Of a stretch of DNA of 64,000 bases, positions 17,607-27,361 are shown in pieces. Origin of the DNA: Pseudomonas fluorescens (GTDB taxonomy: Bacteria > Pseudomonadota > Gammaproteobacteria > Pseudomonadales > Pseudomonadaceae); assembly GCF_000730425.1 (NCBI RefSeq), contig NZ_CP008896.1, positions 5,208,001 to 5,272,000 of the forward strand. The letters run 5' to 3'. The position numbers were made by a program, and so were the translations under genes. The notes beneath the pieces are model-generated. The model saw nothing but the letters and a program-made list of their open reading frames with translations. It made no database searches and was not told where the DNA came from. The number at the start of each line of letters is the position of its first letter. Positions within the stretch are counted from its first letter, which is position 1.

Positions 17607-17635
17607 GTGTGGGAGCGGGCAAGCCCGCTCCCACA
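17607..17635. repeat. Compact REP palindrome (GTGGGAGCGGGC type)
   Basis: TGTGGGAGCGGGC and GCCCGCTCCCACA are joined by two bases, making a 28-bp near-perfect palindrome between yaeQ and recJ. It could also end the yaeQ transcript, though no T-run follows. Confidence 0.75.
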
Positions 17636-17701
17636 TTTGATGTTCATCGTTCCTTGTAGTGTTTTTTAACCGTTGTATTGCACAGAAGCCCCCGTCACCC
17701 C

Positions 17702-19411
17702 ATGCGTATCGATCCCCGCCCATTGCCCGCTGTCCTGCCGTTCCTCGGTGAATTGCCACCGTTGCTGACCCGTCTCTACGCCGCCCGTGGCGTGACCTCG
17801 CAGGATGAGCTGGACAAAAGCCTGGCGCGGCTGATTCCGTATCAGCAGCTCAAAGGGATCGATGCCGCCGTGGACTTGCTGGTGACGGCCCTGGAGCAGC
17901 GCCAGCGCATCCTGATCGTCGGCGACTTCGACGCTGATGGCGCCACCGCCAGCACCGTGGGCACCCTCGGCCTGCGCTTGCTCGGGGCGGCCCATGTCGA
18001 TTACCTGGTGCCCAACCGCTTCGAGTACGGCTACGGCCTGACCCCGGAAATCGTTGCCGTGGCCTTGCAGCGCGAGCCGCAGTTGCTGATCACCGTGGAC
18101 AACGGCATATCCAGTGTCGAAGGCGTGGCGGCGGCGAAGGCCGCAGGCCTCAAGGTACTGGTCACCGACCATCACTTGCCCGGCGATGAACTGCCGGCGG
18201 CCGATGCCATTGTCAACCCGAACCAACCCGGCTGCGGCTTCCCCAGCAAGGCCCTGGCGGGCGTGGGGGTAATCTTCTACGTGTTGATGGCCTTGCGTGC
18301 GCGCTTGCGCAGCCTGGGCTGGTACGACAAGCAGCCGCAGCCGAATATCGGCGAGTTGCTCGACCTGGTGGCCCTGGGCAGTGTGGCCGACGTGGTGCCG
18401 CTGGATGCCAACAACCGCATCCTGGTCTACCAGGGCCTGGAGCGGATTCGCGCCGGGCGTGCGCGGCCGGGTATCAAGGCGATCCTGGAAGTGGCCAAGC
18501 GCGACCACGCGCGTATCACCTCCACCGACCTGGGCTTTATCCTCGGCCCACGGCTCAACGCGGCCGGGCGCCTGGATGACATGAGCCTGGGCATCGAATG
18601 CCTGCTCACCAGCGACTTCGCCCTGGCCCGGGAAATGGCCGCGCAACTGGACGGTATGAACCAGGACCGCAAGGCCATTGAGCAGGGCATGCAGCGCGAA
18701 GCCCTGGCCCAGCTCAAGGACCTGCCGGTGGAGTCGATGCCCTTTGGTCTGTGCCTGTTCGACCCGGAGTGGCACCAGGGTGTCATCGGGATCCTTGCCT
18801 CACGTATGAAAGAGCGCTATTTCCGCCCGACCATCGCCTTTGCCGATGCCGGTGACGGCCTGCTCAAGGGCTCCGGGCGTTCGGTGCCGGGTTTCCATAT
18901 CCGTGATGCCCTGGCCGTAGTGGCCAGCCAGCACCCGAACCTGATCGCCAAATACGGCGGCCATGCCATGGCGGCGGGCCTGACCTTGACGCAAGATAAT
19001 TTCCCGCTGTTCGCCGAAGCCTTCGACGCTGAAGTACGCCGGCAACTGCGTGAAGAAGACCTCACCGGGCGCCTGTTGTCCGATGGCACCCTGGCGGTGG
19101 AAGAGTTTCACCTGGAACTGGCTCGCGCCCTGCGCAATGCCGGGCCTTGGGGCCAGCATTTTCCCGAGCCGTTGTTTCACGGCGTGTTTCAACTGGTGGA
19201 GCAACGGGTGGTGGGCGAGCGTCACCTCAAGGTGGTGCTCAAGAGTGAGTGCGGTGCGGTCAAGCTCGACGGCATTGCCTTTGGTATCGACCGCGAAGTG
19301 TGGCCGAACCCGACCATTCGCTGGGTGGAGCTGGCCTACAAGCTGGACGTCAATGAATTCCGTGGCCAGGAAACCGTGCAATTGATGATTGCCCACATCG
19401 AGCCGCGCTGA
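17702..19411 (+). CDS. recJ: Single-stranded-DNA-specific exonuclease RecJ
   Basis: 569-residue 5'-3' ssDNA exonuclease of the DHH family used in recombination, base excision and mismatch repair. DHH-domain motifs are visible: ILIVGDFDADGATAS (motif I), TVDNGIS (motif II) and VTDHHLPG (motif III), then GSVADVVPL. The DHHA1 domain (GSGRSVPGFHIRDAL, YGGHAMAAGLTL) and a C-terminal OB-fold region follow. The ATG at 17702 gives the family start MRIDPRPLP. Confidence 0.96.
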   Translation: MRIDPRPLPAVLPFLGELPPLLTRLYAARGVTSQDELDKSLARLIPYQQLKGIDAAVDLLVTALEQRQRILIVGDFDADGATASTVGTLGLRLLGAAHVDYLVPNRFEYGYGLTPEIVAVALQREPQLLITVDNGISSVEGVAAAKAAGLKVLVTDHHLPGDELPAADAIVNPNQPGCGFPSKALAGVGVIFYVLMALRARLRSLGWYDKQPQPNIGELLDLVALGSVADVVPLDANNRILVYQGLERIRAGRARPGIKAILEVAKRDHARITSTDLGFILGPRLNAAGRLDDMSLGIECLLTSDFALAREMAAQLDGMNQDRKAIEQGMQREALAQLKDLPVESMPFGLCLFDPEWHQGVIGILASRMKERYFRPTIAFADAGDGLLKGSGRSVPGFHIRDALAVVASQHPNLIAKYGGHAMAAGLTLTQDNFPLFAEAFDAEVRRQLREEDLTGRLLSDGTLAVEEFHLELARALRNAGPWGQHFPEPLFHGVFQLVEQRVVGERHLKVVLKSECGAVKLDGIAFGIDREVWPNPTIRWVELAYKLDVNEFRGQETVQLMIAHIEPR

Positions 19412-19581
19412 ACCCTGTGCAATCCCCGGTTGTCGACTAGTCTCTAAGCACTGTGTGATTGGTCTTGTGACCTCGTCTGTTTTTTAGCCCGAAGGGGACG
19501 GGCCTTTCATCTTTTCGTCACGCGCACCGGTCAGACAGAACCCTGGAGCCAATGCCCACCGGATACGAAAAGAGGTGCCCC

Positions 19582-20688
19582 ATGAGCCTGTTGCTTGAAC
19601 CCTATACCCTGCGTCAGTTGACCCTGCTCAACCGCATTGCCGTGTCGCCAATGTGCCAGTACTCCGCCGTCGATGGCCTGGCCAACGATTGGCACCTGGT
19701 GCACCTGGGCAGCCGTGCAGTCGGCGGCGCCGGGCTGATTTTCAGCGAAGCCACCGCCGTCACCGCCGATGGTCGCATCACCGCCCAGGACCTGGGACTT
19801 TGGAACGATGCCCAGATTGAACCGCTGCAGCGCATCACCCGCTTTATCAGCGCCCAAGGGGCAGTGGCAGGTATTCAACTGGCCCACGCCGGGCGCAAGG
19901 CCAGCACCCATCGGCCGTGGATCGGCAAGCACGGCAGCGTCAAGCCCGAAGACGGTGGCTGGGTGCCGGTAGGTCCTTCACCCATCGCCTTCGATCCGCA
20001 GCACACCGCGCCTCGCCAGCTTGATGAAGGGCACATCCAACAAGTGATCGCGGATTTCGTGGCCGCTGCCAAGCGTGCCCTGGTTGCCGGTTTCAAAGTG
20101 GTGGAAATCCATGGGGCCCATGGCTATCTGCTGCATCAGTTTCTCTCGCCCCTGAGCAATCAGCGCCAGGACAAATACGGCGGGTCCTTTGAAAACCGCA
20201 TTCGTCTGGTGCTGCAAGTCACCGAAGCGGTGCGTGAGGTCTGGCCGCAAGAGCTGCCGCTGTTTGTACGTGTCTCGGCCACCGACTGGGTGGAAGATGG
20301 CTGGAACCCGGACGAGACCGTGGAGCTGGCGCGCCGCCTGAAAGGCCTGGGCGTGGACCTGATCGACGTATCCTCCGGCGGCACGGCGGCCAATGCCGAA
20401 ATCCCTACCGGCCCCGGCTATCAAACGCGCTTTGCCGAGCGTGTGCGCAAAGAGTCCGCCATGGCCACGGGCACAGTGGGCATGATTACCGAGCCGGCCC
20501 AGGCCGAGCATATTCTGCGCACCTGCCAGGCCGATATCATCTTCCTCGCCCGGGAACTGCTGCGTGATCCGTATTGGCCGCTGCACGCCGATGACGACCT
20601 GGGCGGGCGCAAGGCTATCTGGCCGGCGCAATACCAGCGGGCGACCCACCGTGACCAGCCGATCCATGAGTCGGATCTGCGCGACTGA
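19582..20688 (+). CDS. NADH:flavin oxidoreductase, old yellow enzyme, XenA/YqjM-like
   Basis: 368-residue FMN-dependent ene-reductase. The N-terminal VSPMCQYS carries the Cys that tunes the flavin in XenA/YqjM-type enzymes. GIQLAHAGRKAS holds the FMN-binding region, and HGAHGYLLHQFLSPLSNQR is the family signature. XenA of P. putida reduces enones and nitro compounds; the true substrate here is unknown. The ATG at 19582 follows AGAGG at suitable spacing. A terminator follows at 20708-20736. Confidence 0.9.
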   Translation: MSLLLEPYTLRQLTLLNRIAVSPMCQYSAVDGLANDWHLVHLGSRAVGGAGLIFSEATAVTADGRITAQDLGLWNDAQIEPLQRITRFISAQGAVAGIQLAHAGRKASTHRPWIGKHGSVKPEDGGWVPVGPSPIAFDPQHTAPRQLDEGHIQQVIADFVAAAKRALVAGFKVVEIHGAHGYLLHQFLSPLSNQRQDKYGGSFENRIRLVLQVTEAVREVWPQELPLFVRVSATDWVEDGWNPDETVELARRLKGLGVDLIDVSSGGTAANAEIPTGPGYQTRFAERVRKESAMATGTVGMITEPAQAEHILRTCQADIIFLARELLRDPYWPLHADDDLGGRKAIWPAQYQRATHRDQPIHESDLRD

Positions 20689-20707
20689 CTTTTGCGCTTG
20701 CCCCTGC

Positions 20708-20736
20708 AACCCACCGCTGATAACGGTGGGTTTTTT
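20708..20736 (+). terminator. Intrinsic terminator after the old yellow enzyme gene
   Basis: AACCCACCG and CGGTGGGTT form a 9-bp stem with a 7-nt loop, followed by TTTT. Confidence 0.9.
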
Positions 20737-20792
20737 CTTGCCTGCCGCCAGGGGAGTCGCGATCCTTGGGCACTTGAGCACTGGAGGCGATG

Positions 20793-21326
20793 ATGCTGGT
20801 TGAACGTGATTTGAATGAAAGCGACATTCCCCTGCTGGCCTTGATTGATCGCACTGAACGGATCGACCAATGCTATCGCCTGGAGCACGGTGAACTGGTG
20901 CTATATGCCGCTCACCACGACATGCGTGGCTGGCCCGAGGGCGAAGCCGAGCAGGACGCGGTGGACCTGCACGCCTGCCTGATGCGTGGCGGGTGGTTGC
21001 ATGGCGTGTTTGATGGCCCGACGCTGCTGGCGGCGGCGGTTGTGGATAACCGGGTTATCCACAACCAGGGCCTGCGTCTGCAGCAGCTCAAGTTCCTGCA
21101 CGTCAGCCTGGGTGGCCGAGGGCGTGGGCTGGGCGGGCGGTTATTGGCCCTGGCCTGCGAGCACGGGGTAAAACTGGGTGCGCAGGGCCTCTATATCTCG
21201 GCCACCGAGTCGCGCAATACCGTGGAGTTCTATCTGCATCACGGCTGCCGTTTGCTCAAGCAGCCAGACACCGAGTTGTATCGTCGGGAACCCCACGACA
21301 TCCACCTGTATCGCCCGCTCCCCTGA
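20793..21326 (+). CDS. GNAT family N-acetyltransferase
   Basis: 177-residue acetyltransferase. The acetyl-CoA binding loop is GGRGRGLGGRLL (motif A), after the strand LKFLHVSLG; motif B is YISATESRNTVEFYLHHGCRLL. Substrate unknown. GGAGG (20783-20787) favours the ATG at 20793 (5-nt spacing) over the adjacent one at 20790. It stands alone between the terminator at 20708 and an AT-rich intergenic region. Confidence 0.85.
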   Translation: MLVERDLNESDIPLLALIDRTERIDQCYRLEHGELVLYAAHHDMRGWPEGEAEQDAVDLHACLMRGGWLHGVFDGPTLLAAAVVDNRVIHNQGLRLQQLKFLHVSLGGRGRGLGGRLLALACEHGVKLGAQGLYISATESRNTVEFYLHHGCRLLKQPDTELYRREPHDIHLYRPLP

Positions 21327-21572
21327 CCAGGCCACTCTGCGGCGCACATACGATGATCGGTGTGTGAGGTTTTTCTGAGAGTCTTTTGCCTTAATGCAAT
21401 TATTTAAGTGAATACTCTAAAAAAATCTCACAGGCGCCTGGATAGTTTCTACGCTTGAAGTAAGGCGACTTCTGGCCCAGGAAGTCAGTCTGTTTGCTCG
21501 CTGAGGCATTGCACTTCGCGGTCACGGTTATGGGCATCGGGCGTTGTTGTTTATTACACGGAGAAACATTCC
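21327..21572. other. Intergenic region with AT-rich core
   Basis: 246 nt between the acetyltransferase gene and a small ORF. It contains an AT-rich block (about 21380-21432) and an imperfect hairpin, GACTTC...GAAGTC (21467-21486). A promoter and structured leader of the small ORF are plausible; no RNA family was recognised. Confidence 0.3.
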
Positions 21573-21758
21573 ATGGCCAAGTCCATTGGTGTAGCAGGGG
21601 TGCTGGCGCTTTTTTTCAGCCGCAAGCTGTCGTTGCATGGCCGCCGGTTGAGCTCGGATGAGACACAACTGCTTGAGCAGTACCGTGCATTGACCGAAAA
21701 CGATCAGGTTGCCATGCGTTACCTGATTGGTGCGATGAAGAGTATTTCGCGCTTTTGA
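21573..21758 (+). CDS. Small uncharacterised protein (61 aa)
   Basis: Predicted 61-residue protein with a short hydrophobic N-terminal stretch (GVAGVLALFF), then a basic SRKLSLHGRRL region and an amphipathic helix (QLLEQYRALTENDQVAMRYLIGAM). GGAG lies 9 nt before the ATG, and the codons look like those of neighbouring genes. I do not recognise the family. It could be a small regulatory or membrane-associated protein. The hairpin at 21768-21801 follows its stop. Confidence 0.6.
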   Translation: MAKSIGVAGVLALFFSRKLSLHGRRLSSDETQLLEQYRALTENDQVAMRYLIGAMKSISRF

Positions 21759-21767
21759 ACCGGCAAG

Positions 21768-21801
21768 GGCGTTCCCACGCCGCAATGTGCGTGGGAACGC
21801 C
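21768..21801. terminator. Hairpin between convergent genes
   Basis: GGCGTTCCCACGC and GCGTGGGAACGCC form a perfect 13-bp stem with an 8-nt loop between the stops of the small ORF and the convergent opgD. Its symmetry would suit a bidirectional end; there is no T-run. The GCGTGGGAACG motif also recurs in pseudomonad genomes as an extragenic repeat. Confidence 0.6.
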
Positions 21802-21806
21802 GGGCA

Positions 21807-23432
21807 TCAACTGTATTTGCGCTTGTCCGGTGCAGGCGGGAAGTACTGGTACAACCAGGTTTCGCTCAAGGTGCGGTCATTGGTGCGAATGAACAGGCGC
21901 ATTTCCACCGGCTCTACGCTGTCGCTGGTCGGGTACCAGTCGAAGAGGATGCGGTAGCCCTTGATGTCATCGAGCACCAGCACACTGAAGTCTTTCACCT
22001 CGCCGTGGGAACAGGTGATCACCGGTTCAATCCCGGTGCCTTCAGGCAGGCGGTCGAGGCCACCGCCCTTGAAGTCCACGGCAAAGCGGCGGGCCCAGAC
22101 CAGCGGGTAATGCTCTCCCGGTGCCCAACCTTCGGTGAAACCGCCCATGCCGGAACGGGTGGCGTTGACTTGCGCCAGCGGCGTACTGACCGGGGGCAGG
22201 GCGCTCCAGTACAGTTTGTAGCCAAAGGTCAGGGCGTCGCCTGCGGCGACCGGTTTCTTCGGGGTCCAGAAGGCGACGATGTTGTCCATGGTCTCGCCGG
22301 TGGTAGGAATTTCCAACAGGTCAATAGAGCCCTCGCCCCACGCGGTAGTCGGCTCCACCCACAGGCTCGGGCGCTTGCTGTACCAGTCAACGGTGTCCTG
22401 GTAACTGGCGAATTCATGGTCGGTCTGCACCAGGCCAAAACCCTTCGGGTCTTTATCGGCGAAGGCATTGAATTGCAGGGTGGCGGGGTTGTTCAGCGGG
22501 CGGCAGATCCACTCGCCGTTACCGCGCCACATTGCCAGGCGATCCGAATCGTGGATTTGTGGGTGAATGGTGTCGCACATGCGTCGCTCATGGGTGCCGC
22601 AACTGAACATGCTGGTCATCGGTGCGATGCCCATCTGCTGAATAGCGGTACGCGCATTGATATGGGCGTCGATGGCCATCACCACTTGGGTGGCCTGGCA
22701 ATCGATATCGAAGCGATAGGCGCCGGTGGCGCTTGGGGAGTCGAGCAGGGCGTAGACCACAAAGCGCGTGCTGTCCTTGGCCGGTGTCTCGAACCAGAAT
22801 TGGGTGAAATCGGGGAATTCTTCGCGTTTGCTGGCGTAGGTATCGATGGCCAGGCCGCGCGCCGAAAGGCCGTATTGGCCGGTGTTATCCACCGCACGGA
22901 AATAGCTGGCGCCGAGGAAAGACACCACGTCGTGACGGTCCAGTTCCGGGGCCTTGAACAGCTTGAAGCCGGAAAAGCCCAGGTCGCCCTTGAGTTGCGT
23001 GGTATCGACCGTGGTTTTTTCATAGTTGAACAGCGACGGACGGAAGTGCACCTCCCGCGCCTGGCGCGTCTTGGGGTCGACGCTGTGCATGCGCACCGGG
23101 GTCTTGAAGCCCATGCCGACGTGGAAAAACTGCACGTCCAGTTGGCCGTTGAGATCTTTCCACAGTGAATGATTGCCGTCGTAGCCAATGGCATTGAAGT
23201 TCTGCGGGGTCATGGTCGCCAGCGTGGGCGGCAGCACCTGGCGGGTGTCCTGGTACTGTTTGCCGGCCAGTTGCTTGGCCTGCTGTTTGAGCCAGTCGAA
23301 GTCGAACGCCTTGGCGTCGCCATCGGCTGCACGATTCCCGGCCCAGGCCTGGGCGGCCAGCAAGCCACTGGCCGACAGCCCGGTGTAGGCCGCGATGGCC
23401 ATGGACGCTTTGAGCAAATTCCTGCGGTGCAT
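21807..23432 (-). CDS. opgD: Glucan biosynthesis protein D
   Basis: 541-residue periplasmic protein of the MdoG/OpgD family, needed for making or shaping osmoregulated periplasmic glucans. The N-terminus [10 protein letters not shown] followed by a hydrophobic stretch and AWA is a twin-arginine (Tat) signal, as in other OpgD proteins. The mature part has typical segments: [48 protein letters not shown] and ATRSGMGGF. The ATG at 23432 begins right at the Tat signal; the frame extends further upstream without a better start. It is divergent from prfB. Confidence 0.93.
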   Translation of the reverse strand: MHRRNLLKASMAIAAYTGLSASGLLAAQAWAGNRAADGDAKAFDFDWLKQQAKQLAGKQYQDTRQVLPPTLATMTPQNFNAIGYDGNHSLWKDLNGQLDVQFFHVGMGFKTPVRMHSVDPKTRQAREVHFRPSLFNYEKTTVDTTQLKGDLGFSGFKLFKAPELDRHDVVSFLGASYFRAVDNTGQYGLSARGLAIDTYASKREEFPDFTQFWFETPAKDSTRFVVYALLDSPSATGAYRFDIDCQATQVVMAIDAHINARTAIQQMGIAPMTSMFSCGTHERRMCDTIHPQIHDSDRLAMWRGNGEWICRPLNNPATLQFNAFADKDPKGFGLVQTDHEFASYQDTVDWYSKRPSLWVEPTTAWGEGSIDLLEIPTTGETMDNIVAFWTPKKPVAAGDALTFGYKLYWSALPPVSTPLAQVNATRSGMGGFTEGWAPGEHYPLVWARRFAVDFKGGGLDRLPEGTGIEPVITCSHGEVKDFSVLVLDDIKGYRILFDWYPTSDSVEPVEMRLFIRTNDRTLSETWLYQYFPPAPDKRKYS

Positions 23433-23763
23433 AAATACAACCTGTGGTGAGCAATCCCGTGCCGTACCTGGCGCGTGCTGGATCAGAAATAACGGTTCGG
23501 ACATGCCTTCGGCCAAACGCAACGGACATTAAACAGATGCCGGATAGCTTAAGGGGTTCGATGAGTAAGGAAAATTGATTGATGGCGGGATGATAGCGTT
23601 GCATATGAAACAAGACGTGTCCGCGTGGGACTCGCAAGCCTGCACCGTGTTGATGCACAGATCCCACTCAAAGCTGCCTTTTCGGCCAGGTGGACTGCCG
23701 TTTCCGGCCTTTTGCCGTTATACTCGCCGGCTTTCAAAAGTTCGCCAACGAGTGCTGCCCGCC
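23433..23763. other. opgD-prfB divergent intergenic region
   Basis: 331 nt without a convincing gene. It must contain both divergent promoters. A possible prfB promoter is listed separately at 23695-23724. Nothing else was recognised. Confidence 0.5.
23695..23724 (+). promoter_or_regulatory. Candidate prfB promoter
   Basis: TATACT (23719-23724) is a good -10 element; CTGCCG (23695-23700) is a weak -35 with an 18-nt spacer. It lies about 40 nt before the prfB start. Confidence 0.4.
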
Positions 23764-24859
23764 ATGGAAATCAACCCGATCCTTAACACCATCAAGGACC
23801 TGTCCGAGCGCTCCGAAACTATTCGGGGGTATCTTTGACTACGATCAAAAGCATGAGCGTCTGACCGAAGTCAATCGCGAGCTTGAAGATCCGGCTGTCT
23901 GGAACAAACCTGAATACGCCCAGGAACTGGGCCGCGAGCGTGCTGCGCTGGCGCAGATCGTCGACACCCTCGACGAATTGAACACCGGTCTGGGCGATTG
24001 CCGCGACCTGCTGGACATGGCCGTCGAAGAAAATGACGAAGGCGCAGTGGGCGATGTCGTCGCCGAGCTGGCCCGTCTTGAGGAAAACCTCGCCAAGCTT
24101 GAATTTCGCCGCATGTTCAGCCACGAGATGGACCCAAACAACGCCTACCTGGATATCCAGGCCGGTTCCGGCGGCACCGAAGCCCAGGACTGGGCCAATA
24201 TCCTGCTGCGCATGTACCTGCGCTGGGCTGACAAACGCGGTTTCGAAGCAACCATCATGGAACTGTCCGCCGGTGAGGTCGCCGGTATCAAGGGCGCGAC
24301 CGTGCATATCAAGGGCGAATACGCCTTTGGCTGGCTGCGTACCGAAATTGGCGTGCACCGTCTGGTGCGCAAGAGCCCGTTCGACTCCGGCAACCGTCGC
24401 CACACCTCGTTTTCTGCTGTTTTCGTCTCGCCAGAGATCGACGACAAGGTGGAAATCGAGATCAACCCGGCCGACCTGCGCATCGACACCTACCGGTCTT
24501 CCGGTGCCGGTGGTCAGCACGTAAACACCACCGACTCGGCCGTACGTATCACCCACGTACCGACCAACACCGTGGTCAGCTGCCAGAACGAACGTTCCCA
24601 GCACGCGAACAAGGACACCGCCATGAAAATGCTGCGGGCCAAGTTGTACGAGCAGGAAATGCAGAAGCGCAATGCCGCTTCCCAGGCGCTGGAAGATACC
24701 AAGTCGGATATCGGCTGGGGTCATCAGATCCGTTCGTACGTGCTCGATGCGTCGCGGATCAAGGATCTGCGCACTAACATCGAACGCAGCGACTGCGACA
24801 AGGTACTCGACGGCGATATCGACGAATACCTGGAAGCCAGCCTGAAATCCGGGCTGTAA
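23764..24859 (+). CDS. prfB: Peptide chain release factor 2, with programmed +1 frameshift
   Basis: RF2 releases the peptide at UGA and UAA codons. The first 24 codons (from MEINPILNT) end at an in-frame TGA (23836-23838). A +1 shift at CTT continues in the next frame with DYDQKHERL to give 364 residues, the family length. The SPF specificity motif (RKSPFDSG) and GGQ catalytic motif (SGAGGQHVN) are present. The frameshift autoregulates RF2: low RF2 lets ribosomes pause at UGA and shift. It lies upstream of lysS, a common order. An annotation without the frameshift would split the gene or misplace its start. Confidence 0.97.
23825..23839 (+). promoter_or_regulatory. RF2 programmed frameshift site
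   Basis: A GGGGG Shine-Dalgarno-like element (23825-23829), 3 nt, then CTT (23833-23835), TGA (23836-23838) and C. This matches the known bacterial prfB recoding signal. Confidence 0.95.
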
Positions 24860-24880
24860 GACGCTGACTAACCGCGATCC

Positions 24881-24924
24881 CTGTAGGAGCCGGCTTGCCG
24901 GCGATCCCCGGCCGCAGGCCGGGG
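24881..24924. repeat. Single REP followed by a GC hairpin
   Basis: CTGTAGGAGCCGGCTTGCCGGCGAT (24881-24905) is a lone REP unit. It is followed directly by CCCCGGCC-GCA-GGCCGGGG (24906-24924), an 8-bp stem with a 3-nt loop. It lies between prfB and lysS and could reduce read-through. Confidence 0.75.
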
Positions 24925-24953
24925 ACAACGAACCCGATGGAATATTTAAAGAC

Positions 24954-26453
24954 ATGAGCGACCAACAACTCGACCAAGCCCTGCAACAGGAAGAAAACGC
25001 CCTGATCGCCCTGCGCAAGGAAAAGCTTGCTGCCGAGCGCGCCAAGGGCAACGCCTTCCCCAACGACTTCCGCCGCGACAACTACTGCGATGCCTTGCAG
25101 AAGCAATACGCGGACAAGACCAAGGAAGAGCTGGCAGAAGCAGCGATCCCGGTCAAGGTGGCAGGTCGCATCATGCTCAACCGTGGCTCGTTCATGGTGA
25201 TCCAGGACATGACCGGTCGTATCCAGGTCTACGTCAACCGCAAGACCCTCTCGGAAGAAACCCTGGCCTGGGTGAAAACCTGGGACATGGGCGACATCAT
25301 TGCCGCCGAAGGCACCCTGGCCCGTTCCGGCAAGGGTGACCTGTACGTGGAAATGACCAACGTGCGCCTGCTGACCAAGTCGCTGCGCCCGTTGCCGGAC
25401 AAGCACCACGGCCTGACCGACACCGAACAGCGCTATCGCCAGCGCTACGTCGACCTGATCGTCAACGAAGAAGTGCGCCAGACTTTCCGTGTGCGTTCGC
25501 AAGTGATCGCGCACATCCGTAGCTTCCTGATGGCACGTGACTTCCTCGAAGTCGAGACGCCGATGTTGCAGACCATTCCAGGCGGCGCGGCAGCCAAGCC
25601 GTTCGAAACCCACCACAACGCCCTGGACATGGAAATGTTCCTGCGTATCGCGCCTGAGCTGTACCTCAAGCGCCTTGTTGTTGGCGGTTTCGAGAAAGTG
25701 TTCGAGATCAACCGCAACTTCCGTAACGAAGGTGTCTCGACCCGGCACAACCCGGAATTCACCATGTTGGAGTTCTACCAGGCCTACGCCGACTACGAAG
25801 ACAACATGGACCTGACCGAAGAGCTGTTCCGCGAGCTGGCGCAGTTGGTCTTGGGCAGTACCGATGTGCCGTATGGCGACAAGGTGTTCCACTTCGGCGA
25901 GCCGTTCGTGCGCTTGTCGGTGTTCGATTCGATCCTCAAGTACAACCCTGAGCTGACCGCCGATGACCTGAACGACATCGACAAGGCCCGCGCCATTGCC
26001 AAGAAAGCCGGGGCCAAGGTCCTGGGTTTCGAAGGCCTGGGCAAATTGCAGGTGATGATTTTCGAAGAACTGGTGGAGCACAAGCTGGAGCAGCCGCACT
26101 TCATTACCCAGTACCCGTTCGAAGTCTCGCCGCTGGCCCGTCGCAACGACGACAACCCGAACGTCACCGACCGTTTCGAGCTGTTTATCGGTGGTCGTGA
26201 AATCGCCAACGCCTATTCCGAGCTGAATGACGCGCAAGACCAGGCCGAGCGCTTCATGGCCCAGGTGGCCGACAAGGACGCCGGTGACGACGAAGCCATG
26301 CATTACGATGCCGATTTCGTGCGGGCGCTGGAGTACGGCATGCCGCCGACGGCCGGTGAAGGTATCGGTATCGACCGCCTGGTGATGTTGCTGACCAACT
26401 CACCGTCGATCCGCGATGTGATCTTGTTCCCGCATATGCGGCCACAAGCGTAA
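24954..26453 (+). CDS. lysS: Lysyl-tRNA synthetase (class II)
   Basis: 499-residue class IIb synthetase charging tRNA-Lys. An N-terminal OB-fold anticodon-binding domain (about 60-160, [20 protein letters not shown]) precedes the catalytic core with motif 2 ([14 protein letters not shown]) and motif 3 ([11 protein letters not shown]). The C-terminus [13 protein letters not shown] is typical. Downstream of prfB on the same strand, ended by a strong terminator at 26469-26496. Confidence 0.97.
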   Translation: MSDQQLDQALQQEENALIALRKEKLAAERAKGNAFPNDFRRDNYCDALQKQYADKTKEELAEAAIPVKVAGRIMLNRGSFMVIQDMTGRIQVYVNRKTLSEETLAWVKTWDMGDIIAAEGTLARSGKGDLYVEMTNVRLLTKSLRPLPDKHHGLTDTEQRYRQRYVDLIVNEEVRQTFRVRSQVIAHIRSFLMARDFLEVETPMLQTIPGGAAAKPFETHHNALDMEMFLRIAPELYLKRLVVGGFEKVFEINRNFRNEGVSTRHNPEFTMLEFYQAYADYEDNMDLTEELFRELAQLVLGSTDVPYGDKVFHFGEPFVRLSVFDSILKYNPELTADDLNDIDKARAIAKKAGAKVLGFEGLGKLQVMIFEELVEHKLEQPHFITQYPFEVSPLARRNDDNPNVTDRFELFIGGREIANAYSELNDAQDQAERFMAQVADKDAGDDEAMHYDADFVRALEYGMPPTAGEGIGIDRLVMLLTNSPSIRDVILFPHMRPQA

Positions 26454-26468
26454 CCTTCGCGAATCCCG

Positions 26469-26496
26469 AAGCCGCCTTTTATAAGGCGGCTTTTTT
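26469..26496 (+). terminator. Intrinsic terminator after lysS
   Basis: AAGCCGCCTT and AAGGCGGCTT form a 10-bp stem with a 4-nt loop, followed by TTTT. Confidence 0.92.
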
Positions 26497-26561
26497 GTGT
26501 GGCCTGGACTAACGTCAAGCGGACGGCGCCAGACTTTTGTTGAGTGAGAGGACGATCTTTC

Positions 26562-27278
26562 GTGAAGCGCGTAATGGCTCAAGAAGGCGCCGCTGGCATC
26601 GCTGCCGCCGTGGCTGAAAGTGTTCAGTACCAGGGCCGCAAGGCCAGTCGCCAGGGCAGTGAGCAGCGTCGCCAGGATATCCTCGACGCGGCGATGCGCA
26701 TTGTCGTGCGCGATGGCGTGCGGGCCGTGCGCCATCGCGCGGTAGCGGCGGAGGCGGGTGTGCCACTGTCGGCCACCACCTACTATTTCAAGGATATCGA
26801 CGACCTGCTCACCGATACCTTTGCCCAGTATGTGGAGCGCAGTGCAGCCTTCATGGGCAAGTTGTGGGTACGTAACGAAGGCTTGCTGCGGGAGATGGTG
26901 GCTTATGGTGATGGCAGTGCCGAATCGCGCTCGCAGCTGGCCGATGACATTGCGCGGCTGACGGCCGATTACGTTTTGCGCCAACTGCTCGGCCGACGCG
27001 AATACCTGATGGCCGAGCAGGCCTTTCGCCAGGAAGCCCTGTTGAACCCGCGCCTGGCGGACCTGGTGCGCTCCCACCAGCAGATTCTGTTGCAGGGCAC
27101 TTGCCAGTTTTTCCAAGTACTGGGCTCCCGTGAGCCGCAACAAGATGCCAAAGTGTTGACGGCGATTATCAGTCGGATGGAATATCAGGGCCTGCTGTTC
27201 GAGCCCGAGGCCCTGACCGGTGAGGAAATGCTCGAGATTCTCAAGCGTTACATGCACCTGGTACTGGCCTCGGTCTAG
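26562..27278 (+). CDS. TetR family transcriptional regulator
   Basis: 238-residue regulator with a long N-terminal extension before the TetR helix-turn-helix (about 45-90: RRQDILDAAMRIVVRDGVRAVRHRAVAAEAGVPLSATTYYFKD, read in parts). The rest is a helical ligand-binding domain. The GTG at 26562, 9 nt after AGAGGA, is preferred; ATG 26574 is the alternative. It sits downstream of lysS, as a TetR gene does in P. aeruginosa (recalled, not checked). Target genes are unknown; the lipoprotein and QEGLA-peptidase genes that follow on the same strand are candidates. Confidence 0.85.
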   Translation: MKRVMAQEGAAGIAAAVAESVQYQGRKASRQGSEQRRQDILDAAMRIVVRDGVRAVRHRAVAAEAGVPLSATTYYFKDIDDLLTDTFAQYVERSAAFMGKLWVRNEGLLREMVAYGDGSAESRSQLADDIARLTADYVLRQLLGRREYLMAEQAFRQEALLNPRLADLVRSHQQILLQGTCQFFQVLGSREPQQDAKVLTAIISRMEYQGLLFEPEALTGEEMLEILKRYMHLVLASV

Positions 27279-27280
27279 TC

Positions 27281-27328
27281 GTGTAGGCGCTGGCTTTTGT
27301 GGGAGCTGGCTTGCCGGCTCCTACACAA
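27281..27328. repeat. Degenerate REP pair
   Basis: GTGTAGGCGCTGGCTT and GTGGGAGCTGGCTTGCCGGCTCCTACAC form a compact, partly rearranged REP structure with a palindromic right half, between the TetR and lipoprotein genes. Confidence 0.65.
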
Positions 27329-27361
27329 GCAGGGCCACCCCAAATAGCTGTGGAGTGATCG

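Noticed and set aside
24774..26303. A 509-residue minus-strand frame across lysS
   Set aside because: Antisense to lysS, which is fully conserved; no homology or start signal.
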